Assembly: GCA_029309925.1 (NCBI GenBank)
Contig: JARKND010000005.1
Coordinates: 1,426,001-1,490,000 of the forward strand
DNA: 64,000 nucleotides
Source of the DNA: Fulvivirgaceae bacterium JP3-4
GTDB lineage: Bacteria > Bacteroidota > Bacteroidia > Cytophagales > Cyclobacteriaceae
Direction of reading: 5' to 3'
Below the pieces are notes generated by a model that saw nothing but the letters and a program-made list of their open reading frames with translations, did no database searches and was not told where the DNA came from. Both the position numbers and the translations under genes were made by a program. Within the stretch, counting starts at the first letter, position 1; every line of letters begins with the position of its first letter. Below are positions 49,633 to 57,894 of the stretch, piece by piece.

Positions 49633-50358
49633 ATGATGAAAAAAATAATCTTAGCTATTGGTTTAATGTTCGGTGGGGTTGCATTCGTTAACGCACAGGA
49701 ACAGCAGCAACAAGACACGACAAGCACGCAGAGCACAGAGCAGCAGTCAGATCAGTATCGCACTGACACAACTTCTGTAGATGACAGTCAGAATCAGGAC
49801 ACACAGAATCAGGACACGCAAAATCAGGAAGGACTACAGCAGGACACCACTCAGCAGTCTGACATGTACCGTACTGAAGGTGAAGGTAACGTAAGTGATT
49901 CGACTGCAAATGATGCATCGACTACGACTGGTAATGAATCAACTGAATCAACTACAGGCTCAGAATCAACTACAGGTTCTGAATCAACTACAGGTTCTGA
50001 ATCAACAACTGATTCTGAATCATCATCAAACACGGGCACTACAGGTCAGCCAACAACTGACGATCAGATGTCAAATGATCAGGGTAGTGTAAGCCAGGAT
50101 CAGGAAGAAGGAGAGAAGGTTGAAGTGTCAGAACTTCCTGCAGCGGTGCAGACTAAACTCCAGAGCAACGACTATCAGGGATGGGTTGTAACTTCAGCTC
50201 GCAAGAAAATGTGGAGCGATCCGGATAACGCACAGGCTACTAGCAAAGAAGTGTATGTAATCGAAGCGAAGAATGGTTCTGAAACCAAGAAGCTTAAGTT
50301 CGACAAAGACGGAAACGAGATCGAGCACGACAAGCATAAAAAAGACGATCAGAAATAG
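49633..50358 (+). CDS. exported low-complexity protein with C-terminal PepSY-like domain
   Basis: 241 residues: signal peptide (about 1-22, VNAQ), then a Gln/Ser/Thr/Asp-rich linker with DTQNQDTQNQ and repeats of GSESTT (period 6 residues, 18 bp). The last 75 residues (VEVSELPAAVQTKLQSNDYQGWVVTSARKK ... VYVIEAKNGSETKKLKFDKDGNEIE) look like a PepSY/BLIP-like beta-alpha unit. Such domains may bind and inhibit peptidases or act as envelope regulators. The start may be either of two adjacent Met codons. It shares words with the protein at 36047-36700. Confidence 0.82.
   Translation: MMKKIILAIGLMFGGVAFVNAQEQQQQDTTSTQSTEQQSDQYRTDTTSVDDSQNQDTQNQDTQNQEGLQQDTTQQSDMYRTEGEGNVSDSTANDASTTTGNESTESTTGSESTTGSESTTGSESTTDSESSSNTGTTGQPTTDDQMSNDQGSVSQDQEEGEKVEVSELPAAVQTKLQSNDYQGWVVTSARKKMWSDPDNAQATSKEVYVIEAKNGSETKKLKFDKDGNEIEHDKHKKDDQK
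49956..50030 (+). repeat. 18-bp in-frame tandem repeat coding for GSESTT
   Basis: Four nearly identical 18-base units (ggttctgaatcaactaca) are in frame in the low-complexity gene; the first has ggctca and the last changes acta to aact. The near identity at the DNA level indicates recent slippage and likely length variation between strains. Confidence 0.85.
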
Positions 50359-50377
50359 TCTTTCGGTTTAGTCCACA

Positions 50378-50412
50378 TAAAGGGCACTCGCACGCGCGGG
50401 TGTCCTTTTCTT
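50378..50412 (+). terminator. intrinsic terminator
   Basis: AAAGGGCAC and gGTGTCCTTT pair around a GC-rich loop and are followed by TCTTTTT. It lies 19 bp after the low-complexity gene. Confidence 0.75.
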
Positions 50413-50428
50413 TTTGCTAGCCCGGGTA

Positions 50429-50557
50429 GCCACCAAGACTCGAAGCCACAAAGAAGCACCAAGAATTTTGAAGCAAACCTGCAATAAGAACAGCAACATC
50501 GAAGTCAGGCTGATAAAAGATTCTTCGTGTTTCTTCGTGCCTTGGTGTCTTGGTGGC
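50429..50557. repeat. 37-bp inverted arrays built of CACCAAGA/CACGAAGA octamers
   Basis: The left arm is 50429-50465 and the right arm is 50521-50557. The reverse complement of the right arm matches the left at 31 of 37 positions. Inside each arm the words caccaag, cacaaag and cacgaag recur about every 8 bases. A 55-base spacer lies between. The repeat stands between a terminator and the BlaI promoter. Its words match the single array at 21589-21630. Confidence 0.85.
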
Positions 50558-50587
50558 TAAATATATTATTATAAATATAGTTGCATT

Positions 50588-50601
50588 ACTATAAAAATAG
50601 T
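50588..50601. promoter_or_regulatory. candidate BlaI operator
   Basis: ACTATAAAAATAGT is an inverted repeat 15 bp before the ATG of the BlaI-type gene, with a similar ATAAATATAG a few bases upstream. Position in an A/T-rich leader fits self-repression by BlaI. The motif is inferred from symmetry and place only. Confidence 0.4.
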
Positions 50602-50615
50602 CATACATTCGTTCT

Positions 50616-51002
50616 ATGGAACAACGATCACTGACGCGCGCTGAGGAGCAGGTAATGCAGTACCTGTGGGCCCTTGGCACCGCTTACCTCAAAGATCTCG
50701 TAGAACAGTTTCCCGAACCGCGCCCTGCATATACGACAATATCGACTGTGGTGAGGGTGCTTGTTAAGAAGGGTTTCATCGGCTTTAGGACACACGGGAA
50801 GGCCAATGAATATTATTCGCTGATTACGAAACAGAAGTATTTTCAGCGGAGCGTTAAGCCCATGATCGCAAATTATATTGCAGGGGCACCAACTGCCCTG
50901 GCTTCATTTTTTGCAAATGATCAGCTATCGCTGACAGAACTCGAAGAACTTAAGAAGCTTGTTGATGATCGGATCCGGAAGTTAAAATCTAAATCTAAGT
51001 GA
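50616..51002 (+). CDS. BlaI/MecI/CopY-family repressor
   Basis: 128 residues. A winged helix covers about 1-75: LTRAEEQVMQYLWALGTAYLKDLVEQFPEPRPAYTTISTVVRVLVKKGFIGFRTHGKANEYYSLI, typical of BlaI (TxxTVxxxLxRLxxKG). The dimerisation tail LEELKKLVDDRIRKLK follows. It represses its operon until the co-encoded M56 membrane peptidase senses a signal. It is separated by only 1 bp from that gene. Confidence 0.93.
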   Translation: MEQRSLTRAEEQVMQYLWALGTAYLKDLVEQFPEPRPAYTTISTVVRVLVKKGFIGFRTHGKANEYYSLITKQKYFQRSVKPMIANYIAGAPTALASFFANDQLSLTELEELKKLVDDRIRKLKSKSK

Positions 51003-51003
51003 T

Positions 51004-52314
51004 ATGACAGCGTTCCTTACATATCTTCTCCAGGTTTGTTTATCCGTCAGCCTGTTCTTACTCATCTATCTTGTAGTCTTTCGCGGAAAGACGTTCTTCC
51101 AGCTCAACCGGACCTTTCTGCTCATCGGTTTAGTGCTTTCGTTTATTATTCCGATCGTAACAATTCCTGCCGGATATTTGCCTGAGGAATCGGTCATTCA
51201 GCGTATCTCCACTGACCACATTGACAGCGAATACCTCCCGGGTTTTTTTTCGAAGGAGGGAGCGGAAGGCAACCCAATTGATGTAGCTACGATTTTGGCG
51301 ATGGCTTACGTGGCCGGTATTACCGTATTCATCGTGCGTTTTTTATCAGGACTGTACGCTATGCTGGGTTTGAAGCGTAAAGCCACGAGGGTTATGCTTT
51401 ATGGATTTCCTGTGTTTATGATTGAGTCATTCCCTACCTGCTCATTCATTCATACCATTATTGCTTCGCGAGGTGCGGATCGCATGGAGATCGAACACGA
51501 ACAAATTCACATCAGGCAAAAGCATTGGATCGACCGGCTTGTTGCTGAAGTGGCGTCAATCATTCTTTGGTTCAATCCTGTGATGATTCTGTATAAACGG
51601 GTGCTGAAGAATGAACATGAATTCCTGGCAGACCGGGCTGTCATCAGCCAGACCATGGACATTGAATCCTATGTGCATTGTCTTCTCAATGCAACGAAGC
51701 GGTTTAGCGGAATACCTGTAACAAGTCACTTCGGATCACCAACAATAAAAAAACGAATTGTTATGCTTACCAAAAATCAGACACCTTCCTACCAAACGAT
51801 GTTCTATTTTGTCATCGTTCCCGTGATTGCTTTCCTGCTAGTTGCATTTCAGAATTCACCGCTACCGACCGGGACGATTAGAAAAACAACTATTGCTCAG
51901 CGTCCCCAAAATATTCCGACCGGCTCTCCGGTGGATAAGGCCAGCATTAAAGAGACCTTCGGCTTCGGACGAAAATTCAATAACGCCACGAAAAAGGTGC
52001 AGAATCACACCGGCATAGACTTCGTTACTGACGAAGGTGTCAACGTCATGGCTACTGCTGATGGTGTTATTGCGGAAGTAAATTTTAATGACCTCAAGGG
52101 CAATTTTGTCGTGGTCAGACACAGCGATGAGTTCGTCACGCAGTATTACCACCTACTTAAGTCAACCGTTAAAACAGGCGCCCCTGTGAAGAAGGGAGAA
52201 GTGATCGGCCTGGTGGGCAGCACAGGATCATACTCTACGAGCAACCACCTTCACTACGAAGTACTGAGAAACAACAAGCCAGTAGACCCGGCTGACTACC
52301 TGAATGAAAAATAA
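51004..52314 (+). CDS. BlaR1-type M56 peptidase fused to an M23 (LytM) peptidase
   Basis: 436 residues. N-terminal helices lead to an M56 domain with the zinc site HEQIH (165-169) and a further Glu in LKNEHEFLADRAV. One more membrane helix (about 265-282) puts the C-terminal 120 residues outside. These form an M23 domain with HTGIDF (His335, Asp339) and HLHYEV (His415, His417), all zinc ligands present. BlaR1-type proteins cleave BlaI on sensing; here the sensor is a cell-wall endopeptidase domain in place of a penicillin-binding one. It overlaps none and shares a transcript with BlaI. Confidence 0.92.
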   Translation: MTAFLTYLLQVCLSVSLFLLIYLVVFRGKTFFQLNRTFLLIGLVLSFIIPIVTIPAGYLPEESVIQRISTDHIDSEYLPGFFSKEGAEGNPIDVATILAMAYVAGITVFIVRFLSGLYAMLGLKRKATRVMLYGFPVFMIESFPTCSFIHTIIASRGADRMEIEHEQIHIRQKHWIDRLVAEVASIILWFNPVMILYKRVLKNEHEFLADRAVISQTMDIESYVHCLLNATKRFSGIPVTSHFGSPTIKKRIVMLTKNQTPSYQTMFYFVIVPVIAFLLVAFQNSPLPTGTIRKTTIAQRPQNIPTGSPVDKASIKETFGFGRKFNNATKKVQNHTGIDFVTDEGVNVMATADGVIAEVNFNDLKGNFVVVRHSDEFVTQYYHLLKSTVKTGAPVKKGEVIGLVGSTGSYSTSNHLHYEVLRNNKPVDPADYLNEK

Positions 52315-52443
52315 CGAATTCAGAATGACGAATAACGAATGCGAAGCGTAATCTTGAACGAACCCAGAACCGTGGAACACGAAACCCGGAACCCGAAACT
52401 CGGAACTCCGCATTCGTAATTCGTAATTCGTCATTCGTAATTT
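52310..52443. repeat. nested inverted heptamer arrays (ATTACGA outer, GGAACCC inner)
   Basis: Outer left array (52310-52343): ataacga, attcaga, atgacga, ataacga, atgcg. Outer right (52410-52443) is its reverse complement in the order gcattcgtaattcg..., also period 7. The loop (52354-52409) is a third array at period 7 (ggaacac, gaaaccc, ggaaccc, gaaactc, ggaactc). It joins the stop codon of the M56/M23 gene to the stop of the convergent leucine-rich-repeat gene. The inner words recall the array at 599-746. Confidence 0.85.
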
Positions 52444-52449
52444 CAACGC

Positions 52450-54975
52450 CTATCGGTAATACACCACATTACAATCCGGCTTCCGCTCTTTAAATTTCTC
52501 AATGGCTCTTGAGCTGACTTTTGTATTGTATACTTTCAACGTCTTCAGGGGCAGCCGCTCCAGCGGATCAAGGCTGCTTACTTTGGTGTTCGAACAATCC
52601 AGCGCCTCCAGCGTGTCAATTCTTTCAAGTGGATCGAGTTTTTTGATCTGTGTGCCACCGCAGTTGAAGGACTTGAGATTATCCAGGCCTCCAAGCGGTT
52701 TAAGCTCGTCAACGGGTGTGTTCGAAATATCCAGGTCTGTCAGTGCGTTGAGTTGCCCGATATAATCAATTCCCTGCAACGGGCTGTTGGCAACCCGCAG
52801 CGAAGTAAGTGTTTTCAAATTCTCCAGTGCAGGGAATACATGAATGCCAGACCCAGAGATACTCAGCTTCCGCAGTCTGACAAACTCATTGAGCGGATTG
52901 AGGCTGCCGATCCCCGCATCCTGAAACTCCAGCGTTTCGAGTTCTGTGAGCTTGTGCAGATTCTCGCGCGTAGACGTTGTGTCGCCTCCGATTTTCTCAC
53001 GCATTACCTGTCTCCATTCCTGAGGAAGTTCGCTCCACCATCTTCTTAAATGATGCGTTTTATAAACGAGCAGACATTTCGGATTCTTCTCCAGAAATTC
53101 TGCTGCAGTGATGTCGTGAATGGCTGTGTGATCCACATACACCTTTCGAAGATCTTTAAGTCCGAAGAGCGCATCAAGGCTTTCGATTTTGGTATTGTCA
53201 GCCCGTAACTCCCGGAGTTTTGAAAACTGACGGACGAGAAAGATGTCGCTCAGGGGGCTGTCACTGATTTCTAAAACGGTGATATCGCGGTGGTCTTCGA
53301 GCGGAGAAAGATCTTTCACTCCGGTGCCGCCCATTCTGATCACCTTCAGCTTTAATAACTTGCGCAGAGGTTCGATGTCTGAAATGCCGGGATTGCGCGT
53401 GAGGTTGATTGAATCCAGATTGGTCACCGATGCAAGATCTTCCTTCGTGGGGGCCGCACCGATTTTTGCAGTCGCTTTCAGCACCGCCTGCCATGCTGGT
53501 GATAAGACCGTCCACCAGCTCTGAAGATCACGCGAATCGTAAATGACAAGTGCGCGTGGGTTCAGCAGCCGGAACGCGTCTGCTTTTTCTCTGGTGATTC
53601 CGGTCTGATCGCAGTAAATTTTTTCAAGGGTCTTCAGGTCTTTCAGCGGCTCAAGCGCGTTGATTCCGGTGTAGTTGGCTTCCAGCACACGAAGGTTCTG
53701 CAACGAGGCAAGAGGCGCAACGGAGTTGATCCGCGTACTGTCAATCGAAAGCGTCTCGAGTGAGGCGAGATTTTTCAGAGGCGTCAGATCCTGCACCAGT
53801 GTCTTTGAGATATCGACCGACTTCAGGGTCGTCAGTTTCTCCAGCGAAGCAAGATATGATATCTGCGTATTCGCTGCGTTCAACGACTGTAAATTCGACA
53901 GGGATGAAAGCATATTGAAGTCGAATACCTTTGTATGACTGATGTCGAGGACTTCGAGGTTTGTCATTTTTTCGAGTACCGAGATATCTGCGATGGGAGT
54001 GTTATTGAGCTTCAGTGTCTTTAGGCTGGACGCGTATTTCAGTGGACTGAGATCTTCAATCGCTGTTCTTGAAATATCCAGGTCAACCAAGGCTGTCAGG
54101 TTTCTGATCGGAGTAAGGTCTGAGATTCCTGTTTCACCAAGCAGAAGCGTTTTCAGCCCGGCCAGCTGCCCCAATGGTTCAATGTTCCGGATGTATTTGT
54201 TTCCCGTGAGGTCAAGTGCCTCAATACTGGTAACCTTTTTGATCTCTGCAACGGACAGGCTGTCCTGCTGGAGGTTGCTCTTCTTCTTGAAGATCGAGCG
54301 CCACTCATACGACAATTCATTCCACCAGTTCGTGAGCGCCTCTTTTTCGTTGAATTCTTTGGTGTAGATGCTGACGATCTTCAGGTCCTGATCATCCGGA
54401 TTGAAGTTGATCTCAATAAATCTCGGCTGGACATTTTTTACCGGAACGCCATCAGACGTGGCGCCTTCGAGGGTTCTTCGTGTGGTTACTTTGTAAAACA
54501 GGTTTCCGTTCGGAAGCGTGCTGCTCTGAATATCCTCAATGGCAAAATCGAATTTTACCTGCTCAAAAAAGAAATCGACATCTTTGAGATACGCAACAAT
54601 ATCCTTGTTGGTAATGGTCTCACGCTTTTCATCAAGGTCGTCTTCCACCTGAACCTTTTCGTCACGGAAGATCTTGGAATAGCTCTGCGTGATCAGCACA
54701 TCTTTGTCACGGCTGGACGTGGAGGAACTTCCCAGCGTGTTCAGCACGAACTGCAGAAAAGACACGATGTCTTTGATCTTTTCATTGTCCTTGCTGTTGT
54801 CGGCCGCTGGCGCTTTCGCTTCCGGTTTTGCCGCAGTTGGTTTTTTCTGAGAAGATTGCTGGGTGGTTTGTGTCTTCTTCGCGGGCTTCTGGGTTTTGTT
54901 CGGTTTCTGCGCCTCAGCAATCTGGAAACATACAAGAAACAGGAAGAGCAGTGACCATGTGTTAGTTCGTTTCAT
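52450..54975 (-). CDS. exported leucine-rich-repeat protein with WW-L-W spacer modules
   Basis: 841 residues with a signal peptide (about 1-22). A Lys/Gln/Pro-rich linker and a domain with an NTF2-like look follow (about 60-225). Then come three blocks of leucine-rich repeats of the type LxxLxxLxISxTxIxDLxPL, 22 residues each. Each block is headed by a related spacer: WWNELSYEWRSIF, WWTVLSPAWQAVL and WWSELPQEWRQVM, about 200 residues apart. The chain ends SSRAIEKFKERKPDCNVVYY. It is the last gene of a four-gene operon, overlapping the one before by 14 bp. Role unknown; a surface protein-binding scaffold is plausible. Confidence 0.87.
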   Translation of the reverse strand: MKRTNTWSLLFLFLVCFQIAEAQKPNKTQKPAKKTQTTQQSSQKKPTAAKPEAKAPAADNSKDNEKIKDIVSFLQFVLNTLGSSSTSSRDKDVLITQSYSKIFRDEKVQVEDDLDEKRETITNKDIVAYLKDVDFFFEQVKFDFAIEDIQSSTLPNGNLFYKVTTRRTLEGATSDGVPVKNVQPRFIEINFNPDDQDLKIVSIYTKEFNEKEALTNWWNELSYEWRSIFKKKSNLQQDSLSVAEIKKVTSIEALDLTGNKYIRNIEPLGQLAGLKTLLLGETGISDLTPIRNLTALVDLDISRTAIEDLSPLKYASSLKTLKLNNTPIADISVLEKMTNLEVLDISHTKVFDFNMLSSLSNLQSLNAANTQISYLASLEKLTTLKSVDISKTLVQDLTPLKNLASLETLSIDSTRINSVAPLASLQNLRVLEANYTGINALEPLKDLKTLEKIYCDQTGITREKADAFRLLNPRALVIYDSRDLQSWWTVLSPAWQAVLKATAKIGAAPTKEDLASVTNLDSINLTRNPGISDIEPLRKLLKLKVIRMGGTGVKDLSPLEDHRDITVLEISDSPLSDIFLVRQFSKLRELRADNTKIESLDALFGLKDLRKVYVDHTAIHDITAAEFLEKNPKCLLVYKTHHLRRWWSELPQEWRQVMREKIGGDTTSTRENLHKLTELETLEFQDAGIGSLNPLNEFVRLRKLSISGSGIHVFPALENLKTLTSLRVANSPLQGIDYIGQLNALTDLDISNTPVDELKPLGGLDNLKSFNCGGTQIKKLDPLERIDTLEALDCSNTKVSSLDPLERLPLKTLKVYNTKVSSRAIEKFKERKPDCNVVYYR

Positions 54976-55810
54976 TGTATAAATGTCTACGTAATGCCTC
55001 TTTGTCGCCTGGACTGCTGAGCTTAACGAGATTCGAGATCAGCCAGCCTGTGTTGTACCCGGGGCGGTTAAAATTTGACAATTCAAAATACCAGCCATCG
55101 AGTTGGAAAAAATGAAATTGAACCTGGTTGACCGACTTGAATTCAAGATTTCCTTTCTTCAGTTCGTAAAGAAAAACAGAAAGGTGATCGGGTACAAATC
55201 GTTTTACGGTAAACTGGCTGATACTGTCGCTGTTTACGAGCGCCTTGCGAAGATTCATGAAATCCAGTTCATGGCTCAGCGGATGAAGGAAACGGCCGAC
55301 CTTCGTTGTATCCCGGACAAAGTAAGGGGCAAACATGTCAGCGTACACTTTATTGATCACCCACTTTGAGCCCGCATGATCCTTCTCGAGCTCCATAAAC
55401 AGAAGTACGTCTTCGTCTTTGCCGTTGAATCGGAAGGTGGCATGTACCTGTGAGAACCAGTTGCCGCCATGGAAGTTCAGGAACATCTGTTTATCCAGGA
55501 CGTTCTTTGCAAATTCTACTTTCAGTGCACCGGAAATGCCTGCATTGGATTCATCGAACAATATTCCAAGATATTTCCTGCGCAACTTCTCGCTGCGGTA
55601 CTGCTTATCCCTGGCGTAGTAGCGATTGCCTTTTTCATCTTCCTCTCCGTTGAATCTGCGGAAGAACTGGTTTACCTGTTTGGACTGCGCATAAAGCTTG
55701 CTTTCATCTTCGCCTTCGCGAACAATCTGGGCGTAGCTTGCTGAGCTGATCAATAACAGTGTAAGAAAGAAATGTATTTTTTTCAATTGGGAAGTCGTTT
55801 TGAAAATCAT
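54962..55810 (-). CDS. exported hypothetical protein of the LRR operon
   Basis: 282 residues with a signal peptide (about 10-28, ASYAQ). The body is alpha/beta with QVNQFFRRFNGEEDEKGNRYY, a LNFHGGNWFSQVHATFRFNGKDEDVLLFMELEKDHAGSKWVINKVY segment suggesting an NTF2/SnoaL-like cone fold, then VNQVQFHFFQLDGWYFELSNFNRPGYNTGWLISNLV. No named family recognised. It overlaps the start of the LRR gene by 14 bp, showing tight co-expression. Confidence 0.78.
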   Translation of the reverse strand: MIFKTTSQLKKIHFFLTLLLISSASYAQIVREGEDESKLYAQSKQVNQFFRRFNGEEDEKGNRYYARDKQYRSEKLRRKYLGILFDESNAGISGALKVEFAKNVLDKQMFLNFHGGNWFSQVHATFRFNGKDEDVLLFMELEKDHAGSKWVINKVYADMFAPYFVRDTTKVGRFLHPLSHELDFMNLRKALVNSDSISQFTVKRFVPDHLSVFLYELKKGNLEFKSVNQVQFHFFQLDGWYFELSNFNRPGYNTGWLISNLVKLSSPGDKEALRRHLYNETN

Positions 55811-55926
55811 GGGTGAATGACTGGCCTCTGGCGTCTATGAGTTCCGAACGATAAGGTTACGGTTTTTCATATATGCACTCCGATAAATTCTGTGCAAGCG
55901 CCAAAGACCAGCAGTCATTACGGGAA

Positions 55927-56508
55927 TCAGGCTCCCGTTTCAGTTACCTTGATATCTCCGAGTAACACGTCCCAGAACTCAACAGTGCGGCCAGCGATCT
56001 GTGTCTTCTTGCGATCGACATAGATGGTGATATCTTTTTTCGTAGTGTCTTTGTAGCGCATGCCGTCTTCTGACACACCTTCGAAGCGCTGATAGATTGT
56101 CACTACGCCCACGTATTTGCCATCAGGCTGCCGCTCGAGGTCGCTGATGTAGTGGATATCATACCACTCGATGCTTACGCGATCGTAGTTCAGCGCCATC
56201 AGGCGTTCGAAGTACTGACGGACTTTGTAATAATTTACTTCCTTCCGATTCAGTGACGAAACACCCATCTCGGCACCTGGCGAAAACAATTCTTCAGCTC
56301 TGTCCATTACGCGGCTAGCCTCCGAATATGCCGTCTTCTTATTGCCGATGATGCTGATATATTTGCTGAGGTCGCGTACTTTTTCAAGCGCAAGTGAATC
56401 AATCGCCTGTTTTCTCTCCGGGCTGATATCACCAGACTGCGCTGCTGCACTGCCAGCGATGCCAACAAGCACGACCATCATGAATAGATTTCTCAAGTTC
56501 TTTACCAT
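55927..56508 (-). CDS. exported NTF2-like hypothetical protein of the LRR operon
   Basis: 193 residues with a signal peptide (MVKNLRNLFMMVVLVGIAGSAAAQ). The mature part has VNYYKVRQYFERLMALNYDRVSIEWYDIHYISDLERQPDGKYVGVVTIYQRFEGVSEDGMRYKDTTKKDITIYVDRKKT, resembling the curved sheet of NTF2-like proteins. No catalytic residues are evident. It lies 18 bp after the lipoprotein gene and 116 bp before the next gene. Confidence 0.75.
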   Translation of the reverse strand: MVKNLRNLFMMVVLVGIAGSAAAQSGDISPERKQAIDSLALEKVRDLSKYISIIGNKKTAYSEASRVMDRAEELFSPGAEMGVSSLNRKEVNYYKVRQYFERLMALNYDRVSIEWYDIHYISDLERQPDGKYVGVVTIYQRFEGVSEDGMRYKDTTKKDITIYVDRKKTQIAGRTVEFWDVLLGDIKVTETGA

Positions 56509-56526
56509 AACAAGGGATTTATAGGT

Positions 56527-57039
56527 TTAATTTTTTCTTAATTCTACTTCGGTGATTTTTCCGGAGCCGTCAAACTTCAGATTTTCAACGCGGTTTGCGT
56601 TTTTCTTCTGGTCCTTCAGATAGTTCAAATAGTTCTGGATGGTGGTTGGGCGATCGTAATCCTTGTTGTCGCCAGTTCCGCTGATGATGATCAGGACCGG
56701 AGTATCAGGTGATGCAAACATGGTGAGCGCTTCGTTGATGCTGTTGTTCGCTGCAGTAGTGTTGGAAGCCGTTGCCACCGCATCGAAATATTTTGACAGC
56801 ACTGCAGACTTTGCTGTGCCAGATGATTCATTCTGTTTTTTCGCAGCAGCTTCTTCAGCTTCTCTGCGCTTACGCTCCTCTTCCTCGCGCTGCTTCTGGA
56901 GCGCTGCTTCCTGTTCCATGCGCGACTTTTCAGCCGCGGCTGCTTCCATTGCTTTTTTCTTACTCTTACATCCCGCAGCAGACAGAAGCAGGACCATTAC
57001 CACAAGGATTAACTTTGAGGAATTTCGAATGGCGTTCAT
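56527..57039 (-). CDS. lipoprotein with coiled coil, first gene of the LRR operon
   Basis: 170 residues. Lipoprotein signal MNAIRNSSKLILVVMVLLLSAAGC (lipobox SAAGC), then a long Glu/Arg/Lys/Ala coiled coil (about 27-70, EKSRMEQEAALQKQREEEERKRREAEEAAAKK), and a C-terminal domain with VLSKYFDAVATAS, FASPDTPVLIIISGTGDNKDYDRPTTIQNYLNYLKDQKK. The latter word pattern (VLIIIS ... DYDRPTTI) is repeated in other Bacteroidota exported proteins with unknown role. It likely anchors an envelope complex with the next three proteins (inference). Confidence 0.78.
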   Translation of the reverse strand: MNAIRNSSKLILVVMVLLLSAAGCKSKKKAMEAAAAEKSRMEQEAALQKQREEEERKRREAEEAAAKKQNESSGTAKSAVLSKYFDAVATASNTTAANNSINEALTMFASPDTPVLIIISGTGDNKDYDRPTTIQNYLNYLKDQKKNANRVENLKFDGSGKITEVELRKN

Positions 57040-57290
57040 CGTGTTTTATGATTTAGTTTAATTTGAGTTAACGCTTATAAATTATGCCAGAAGGCAACAA
57101 TGGAGAATTTATATCTGAAAACGTGCCATTTTCTTCAAATGTTGACAAAATTCTACAGCCGGTTCGTTTTCAAGGTCAGTGACTGAATCTGCTGTTGAAG
57201 TGTATCTGTCGAGTGTTCAGACTTCTATCTCCCGAGCCGCAAAGTTTAGAAGTTTTACCCAATTTAACTTTCGGGCAGCTGTGAAAATTC

Positions 57291-57776
57291 TCAGATGACG
57301 TGGTGGGTTTCTTTAATGACATCCATGACAAAACTGCTTTTTGTCTGGCCAATTCCTTTGATCTCGCTCAGCTTATTGACGTAAAACTTATGAAACGATT
57401 CCATGCTCGATGAGACGATCTTCAGCATAAAATCGAACTCGCCAGAAATGTTATAGCATTCAATCACTTCAGGAAAGTCACCGATTGCCTGAATGAACCC
57501 CTTTGCCGTTCGCTTGTCGTGCTTTTTAAGTGAGACCTGGCAAAGCACCATGATGCTGCGATTCACCGCGCGGTTATTCAGCAGGGCTACGTACTTCCGG
57601 ATCACGCCTTCCCGCTCCATGCGTTTGATGCGTTCGTGTGTAGGCGTTGCGCTGAGGTTAATCCTGTCGGCAATATCGCGGACGGTGAGTTTCGCATCCG
57701 CCTGCAGAAGCCGAAGGATTTCGAAGTCTTTCTTATCCAGAAAGTGACGCTCTGTTTGTTCTGTCGTTTCCTTCAT
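57291..57776 (-). CDS. Lrp/AsnC-family transcriptional regulator
   Basis: 161 residues. The N-terminal winged helix (about 14-65: LDKKDFEILRLLQADAKLTVRDIADRINLSATPTHERIKRMEREGVIRKYVALLN) and the RAM effector domain (SIMVLCQVSLKKHDKRTAKGFIQAIGDFPEVIECYNISGEFDFMLKIV) are both complete. It binds an amino acid or similar ligand. It is divergent from the DHA2 efflux gene, with a 17-bp palindrome between them. Confidence 0.93.
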   Translation of the reverse strand: MKETTEQTERHFLDKKDFEILRLLQADAKLTVRDIADRINLSATPTHERIKRMEREGVIRKYVALLNNRAVNRSIMVLCQVSLKKHDKRTAKGFIQAIGDFPEVIECYNISGEFDFMLKIVSSSMESFHKFYVNKLSEIKGIGQTKSSFVMDVIKETHHVI

Positions 57777-57788
57777 CTGGCGTGCTGG

Positions 57789-57829
57789 TTAGAACAATGT
57801 TCTAAAAACATCGTGATTTTAGAACATCC
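57789..57829. promoter_or_regulatory. palindromic operator between AsnC-type regulator and efflux pump
   Basis: TTAGAACAATGTTCTAA (57789-57805) is a perfect palindrome around a central base and TTTTAGAACATCC (57817-57829) repeats its half TTAGAACA 30 bp on. This is the kind of phased site bound by Lrp/AsnC proteins. It begins 13 bp upstream of the regulator start codon and lies about 90 bp from the pump start. Confidence 0.75.
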
Positions 57830-57894
57830 ATCCAAAATTATGGAAAATTATAAAATAGGGTAACAAACTTCTTATTTTGCCCGTGTTACCCGCT

